Origin: CAYTGR01 sp964437445
GTDB taxonomy: Bacteria > Chloroflexota > Anaerolineae > B4-G1 > SLSP01
NCBI GenBank assembly: GCA_964437445.1
Contig: CAYTGR010000059.1
Location: 1 to 27,649 of the forward strand
Reading direction: 5' to 3'
Length of the DNA: 27,649 nt
The stretch's first letter is position 1. The number at the start of each line of letters is the position of its first letter. Below, in pieces: positions 25,422-27,649 of the stretch. The position numbers were made by a program, and so were the translations under genes. The notes beneath the pieces are model-generated. The model made no database searches. It saw only the letters and a program-made list of their open reading frames with translations, and was not told where the DNA came from.

Positions 25422-27077
25422 CTATGTCACAATGATCCGGTGTAGCCGGGGATCATGTACCAGCTTGAATTCATGCCGAGTATCTGGCGCGATGTTGAAT
25501 TGCCCTACGACAGGCAACTTCACCTGGCGGTTCAACGCCCCCAGAAAACGCCCGACCGTGTGGCGTTCCTTGGCCCAGAGCGTAGCCGGGAAACCGCCTT
25601 CGGGACTGGCTGCCCCCATCAACACTTCATACAGCAGCAGCGAGATAGGCAGGCGGATGGGTTCGTGGAGCCTGTCATCATCGGAATAGCAGAGATACAA
25701 TCGCCGGGGGTAACATTCCAGATAATCGGCGTCGGCCTGATTGGCATCGGCCGCCAGGTCACTCACCAACTGAAACTGGTCGAAACCTACCTGGGTCTGG
25801 CTGTAGATGACGGTGCGCTGCGCGCTTTCTGCCCCGCCGGTGTGGTAGAGATTCAGCGCGTACTCTTCCTCGATCTGACCTTTGGAGAGCAGCAAGTTCA
25901 GCCCTTTGAGCAACGCCGGGATTTCGCCCTCCAGCTCCTCCGCCGGCGTGCGCAAATCGTCCAGGTAAGCGTCAAAGTAGCGAAAGGGGAAATACGCCTG
26001 GTGACCAGCCGCGCTGAACAGCGCATACCAGCGCCGGGCAAAGGTCATAAACCGCGCCACGCGCTGCCGGTAGGGGGTATCGGACTTTTCATCGGTTTGG
26101 ACGACGGTTTGAGTGCGCCAGTACGCCAGCAATTCTTCCGGCGGCGTGGCACCAAGTTTTTTGGAGTTATCGAGCTCGGTAAGCAAAAGTAAATCAGTTT
26201 GCGGGTGGGCAGTCGCGCCGGGATCGAAGCGGAACAGCCACCAGAGCAGCTTCTCGGTGGGCGCGGCGCGGCCACCGTGGACGTAGCCACCGGGTTCACT
26301 GAACAAAGTATTGAACAACAAGTATGGCAGCCGTTCAACGCCATCATCGGTCACAACCTGTCCTGGCTGCAATTCGCCCGTGAGTACATAGGCCAGGAAA
26401 GAGAGTGCCTCACGGACGGTGATTGGTTCGCCGAGCAGGTAGGGCAGCAACAAATAGCGGCGTACATTCTCCGCTACCACCGGGTCGCACAGCCAGGCGC
26501 GATTGCGGGCCAGCAGATCGGCAGCGGGCAGCGCGGCCAACTTCCAGAACTCGGCATCCAGCACGCCGTGCAGTACCTTGCCCCACGCTTCCTGGCCGAC
26601 CAGCGCTCGCCGACTGAGGTTGACGCGCAGTGGCATCTGGGGAACCTCCCACCCGGCGCTGCGGAACTTTTCCTCCAATTCCGATAGCTTGCCCTCGTTG
26701 GCACAAATCAGCGTGAGTCGCTCCGGCGCACTGAGTGCCTGGTAAAGTCGCTGCACACGGGCCTCGGTCAACGCGCCGGCAGACAGGTCCAGGTCAATGA
26801 AGACACCGTCCCGATCATAACCACCCTGCCCTTGCGCTCCTGCAACCGCTGCGCGTTCCAGTCCCAGCGCCGCCAGGATGCGGTAGGCCAGATATGTCTT
26901 ACCATCACCGGCGGTGCCGGTCAGGATAATAGCGGACACTTTGTTGGATCGGACATCCTCTACCAGTTTAAAGACATCAAAGTCGATGTGAACATCTGGC
27001 ACACCAGTTGGCTGTAATTCCACGGTGGCTCGGTGCCCACCTAAGCGATAACCTTGCAGGATTTCTAAAGGATGCAT
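25422..27077 (-). CDS. P-loop NTPase of the trio (DptF-like)
   Basis: 551 residues from ATG at 27077, preceded by GAGGTGATCATT. An upstream in-frame extension to 27269 is rejected because it encodes a decayed kinase tail. Walker A is TGTAGDGKTYLAYRIL (Gly-Lys-Thr at ~59-61). Candidate acidic strands are DGVFIDLDL (~85-95) and LTLICANEGKLSELEEKFR (~115-132); a hydrophobic strand ending in an NEGK-type motif is, as I recall, typical of DptF-like restriction NTPases. The C-terminal half is helical (WALFSAAGHQAYFPFRYFDA near mid-protein) and ends in a beta-rich part. First gene of the ten-gene operon, ~265 bp from the promoter at 27344-27372. Whether it senses DNA modification or phage proteins cannot be told; no dndABCDE-type modification genes are seen. 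Confidence 0.65.
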   Translation of the reverse strand: MHPLEILQGYRLGGHRATVELQPTGVPDVHIDFDVFKLVEDVRSNKVSAIILTGTAGDGKTYLAYRILAALGLERAAVAGAQGQGGYDRDGVFIDLDLSAGALTEARVQRLYQALSAPERLTLICANEGKLSELEEKFRSAGWEVPQMPLRVNLSRRALVGQEAWGKVLHGVLDAEFWKLAALPAADLLARNRAWLCDPVVAENVRRYLLLPYLLGEPITVREALSFLAYVLTGELQPGQVVTDDGVERLPYLLFNTLFSEPGGYVHGGRAAPTEKLLWWLFRFDPGATAHPQTDLLLLTELDNSKKLGATPPEELLAYWRTQTVVQTDEKSDTPYRQRVARFMTFARRWYALFSAAGHQAYFPFRYFDAYLDDLRTPAEELEGEIPALLKGLNLLLSKGQIEEEYALNLYHTGGAESAQRTVIYSQTQVGFDQFQLVSDLAADANQADADYLECYPRRLYLCYSDDDRLHEPIRLPISLLLYEVLMGAASPEGGFPATLWAKERHTVGRFLGALNRQVKLPVVGQFNIAPDTRHEFKLVHDPRLHRIIVT

Positions 27078-27101
27078 AATGATCACCTCATCATTCCGAA
27101 T

Positions 27102-27194
27102 CAAATGCTGCAGAATCTTGCGCGCAATGAGCGCGTTGTTCTCATCCGGTTCAACAGCGAGAGCAGCTTTGTCCCGCTTGCCAACCCAAATCCG
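27102..27194 (-). pseudogene. Fossil of a kinase C-terminal tail
   Basis: Translation in frame with the downstream ATPase gives RIWVGKRDKAALAVEPDENN and ALIARKILQHL, a decayed copy of RIWAGERDEAALTSGLDESD / ALIVREILRQL from kinases 1, 2 and 4. The similarity is also plain at DNA level (compare the plus strand at 7680-7790). The original stop codon has been lost. Only the last ~30 codons remain, so a kinase gene once lay between the recombinase and the ATPase gene. Confidence 0.75.
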
Positions 27195-27339
27195 TGGGAC
27201 TTCCCTCAATTTCATGCTGACCGAGCCGCCCAGCCGACAAACAACCCGCAGGCTGCCCCTCATAAACACCTACCCGGGGTCACACCGCCTGGGCATCATG
27301 GCACAGAGCCGCAAGGTGTTTTGGTGAGCCAGCCCCCCC

Positions 27340-27570
27340 TTCAAGTATAGGGCCAAATGGTCACTAAGGCAACTTTTCTTTCACCCCAGCCCCGCGACCG
27401 CCTGCGATAAATCTTCCTCACTCGGCTGCGTGTAGAGCGCGGTGGTCGCCACGCTGGCGTGGCCCAGCAGCGCCGCCACCGTCACCAGATCTGCCTGCGC
27501 CTCGCGCAGCAGCCGCGTGGCGAAGGTGTGCCGCAAGAGGTGCGGCGTCACCTCCACGCCCGCGGCCGCC
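27340..27570 (-). repeat. Long direct repeat, right copy (recombinase 3' end plus promoter)
   Basis: Same orientation and content as 7345-7578: promoter, stop codon and the C-terminal codons of a tyrosine recombinase. Differences are scattered single bases, many at third codon positions, so both copies probably evolved for a time as coding DNA. Confidence 0.85.
27344..27372 (-). promoter_or_regulatory. Promoter of the ten-gene operon
   Basis: On the minus strand, -35 TTGCCT (27372-27367), a 17-bp spacer and -10 TATACT (27349-27344), starting 9 bp past the recombinase stop codon. It is homologous to the NACHT promoter at 7351-7378. The ~265-nt leader up to the ATPase start contains the kinase fossil at 27102-27194 and no other gene. 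Confidence 0.65.
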
Positions 27571-27649
27571 CCCAACGCCGCGATGCGGAACTGAATCCCC
27601 CGCGCCCCCAGCGGTCCCCGCTGCCCCAGAAACAGCGTCGTGCCCCGGT
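27381..27649 (-). CDS. Tyrosine recombinase, C-terminal part (gene continues beyond the window)
   Basis: The frame is open from the window edge to the TGA at 27381-27383, so the 5' part lies outside. The visible ~88 residues read LFLGQRGPLGARGIQFRIAA, then VEVTPHLLRHTFATRLL (HxxR), VAALLGHASVATTALYTQP (His and nucleophilic Tyr) and the tail LSQAVAGLG. This is the XerC/D-like integrase fold, of a type often seen in Chloroflexota mobile elements. Nothing visible is broken. Its 3' end and downstream promoter are duplicated at 7345-7584. Confidence 0.9.
   Translation of the reverse strand, partial: RGTTLFLGQRGPLGARGIQFRIAALGAAAGVEVTPHLLRHTFATRLLREAQADLVTVAALLGHASVATTALYTQPSEEDLSQAVAGLG

Noticed and set aside
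20476..27077. Complete Dnd phosphorothioation or BREX system
   Set aside because: No DndA-E, PglX or PglZ-like gene is present; only the trio reminiscent of DptF/G/H.
27078..27269. N-terminal extension of the ATPase to 27269
   Set aside because: The extension is a decayed kinase tail; the ATG at 27077 has its own ribosome site.
27345..27649. tRNA gene as attachment site for the island
   Set aside because: No cloverleaf-like sequence was recognised near either recombinase copy; the shared sequence is the recombinase tail itself.

Overview
The window is GC-rich accessory DNA, most likely from a Chloroflexota bacterium of the Anaerolineae/Caldilineae type. The pointers are the tyrosine-recombinase type, the many TPR-containing Ser/Thr kinases, the short-period (7-8 bp) repeat tracts inside and between genes, and a DnaA-N-like replication protein. 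Phylum is an inference. No rRNA or tRNA gene was recognised.

Left region (1-4378, plus strand): a small plasmid- or ICE-like module. It holds a 5'-truncated gene with 42-bp in-frame repeats and a C-terminal DnaA-N-like domain (2-1063), a GxxExxY-family PD-(D/E)XK-like protein (1166-1576), a coiled-coil protein (1667-2179) and a probable replication-relaxation/winged-helix protein (2578-4215). The gaps carry heptamer/octamer repeats, hairpins and a paired inverted-repeat element.

Middle (4379-7378, minus strand): one gene with its own promoter encodes a 944-residue protein with zinc ribbon, effector-associated domain (EAD), NACHT NTPase and FGE-sulfatase/C-type-lectin-fold C-terminus. The last ~35 residues look like the variable region of a diversity-generating retroelement target.

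Right (7387-27649, minus strand): a ~19.4-kb, ten-gene, tightly spaced operon, read from 27077 down to 7672 and closed by a strong intrinsic terminator. Order: P-loop ATPase, 455-aa protein and 1183-aa protein with a C-terminal nuclease-like motif (together reminiscent of a DptF/DptG/DptH-type trio); TPR kinase; second, divergent TPR kinase; caspase-like protease with coiled coil and EAD; coiled-coil/Clp-N protein; FHA-like protein; two more TPR kinases. The caspase shares its EAD with the NACHT protein and its coiled coil with the Clp-N protein, which gives a readable wiring diagram: NACHT sensor - EAD - caspase - coiled coil - Clp-N adaptor, with kinases and an FHA reader as a phospho-signalling layer. 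The likely role is an anti-phage or cell-suicide conflict system (inference).

The operon is bracketed by directly repeated 3' ends of the same tyrosine recombinase gene (7387-7584 and 27381-27649), each followed by the same promoter (TTGCCY, 16-17 bp, TATAMT). One copy drives the NACHT gene and the other the operon. A fossil kinase C-terminus lies between the right recombinase and the ATPase. This suggests a recombinase-linked, modular island assembled by duplication and gene conversion.
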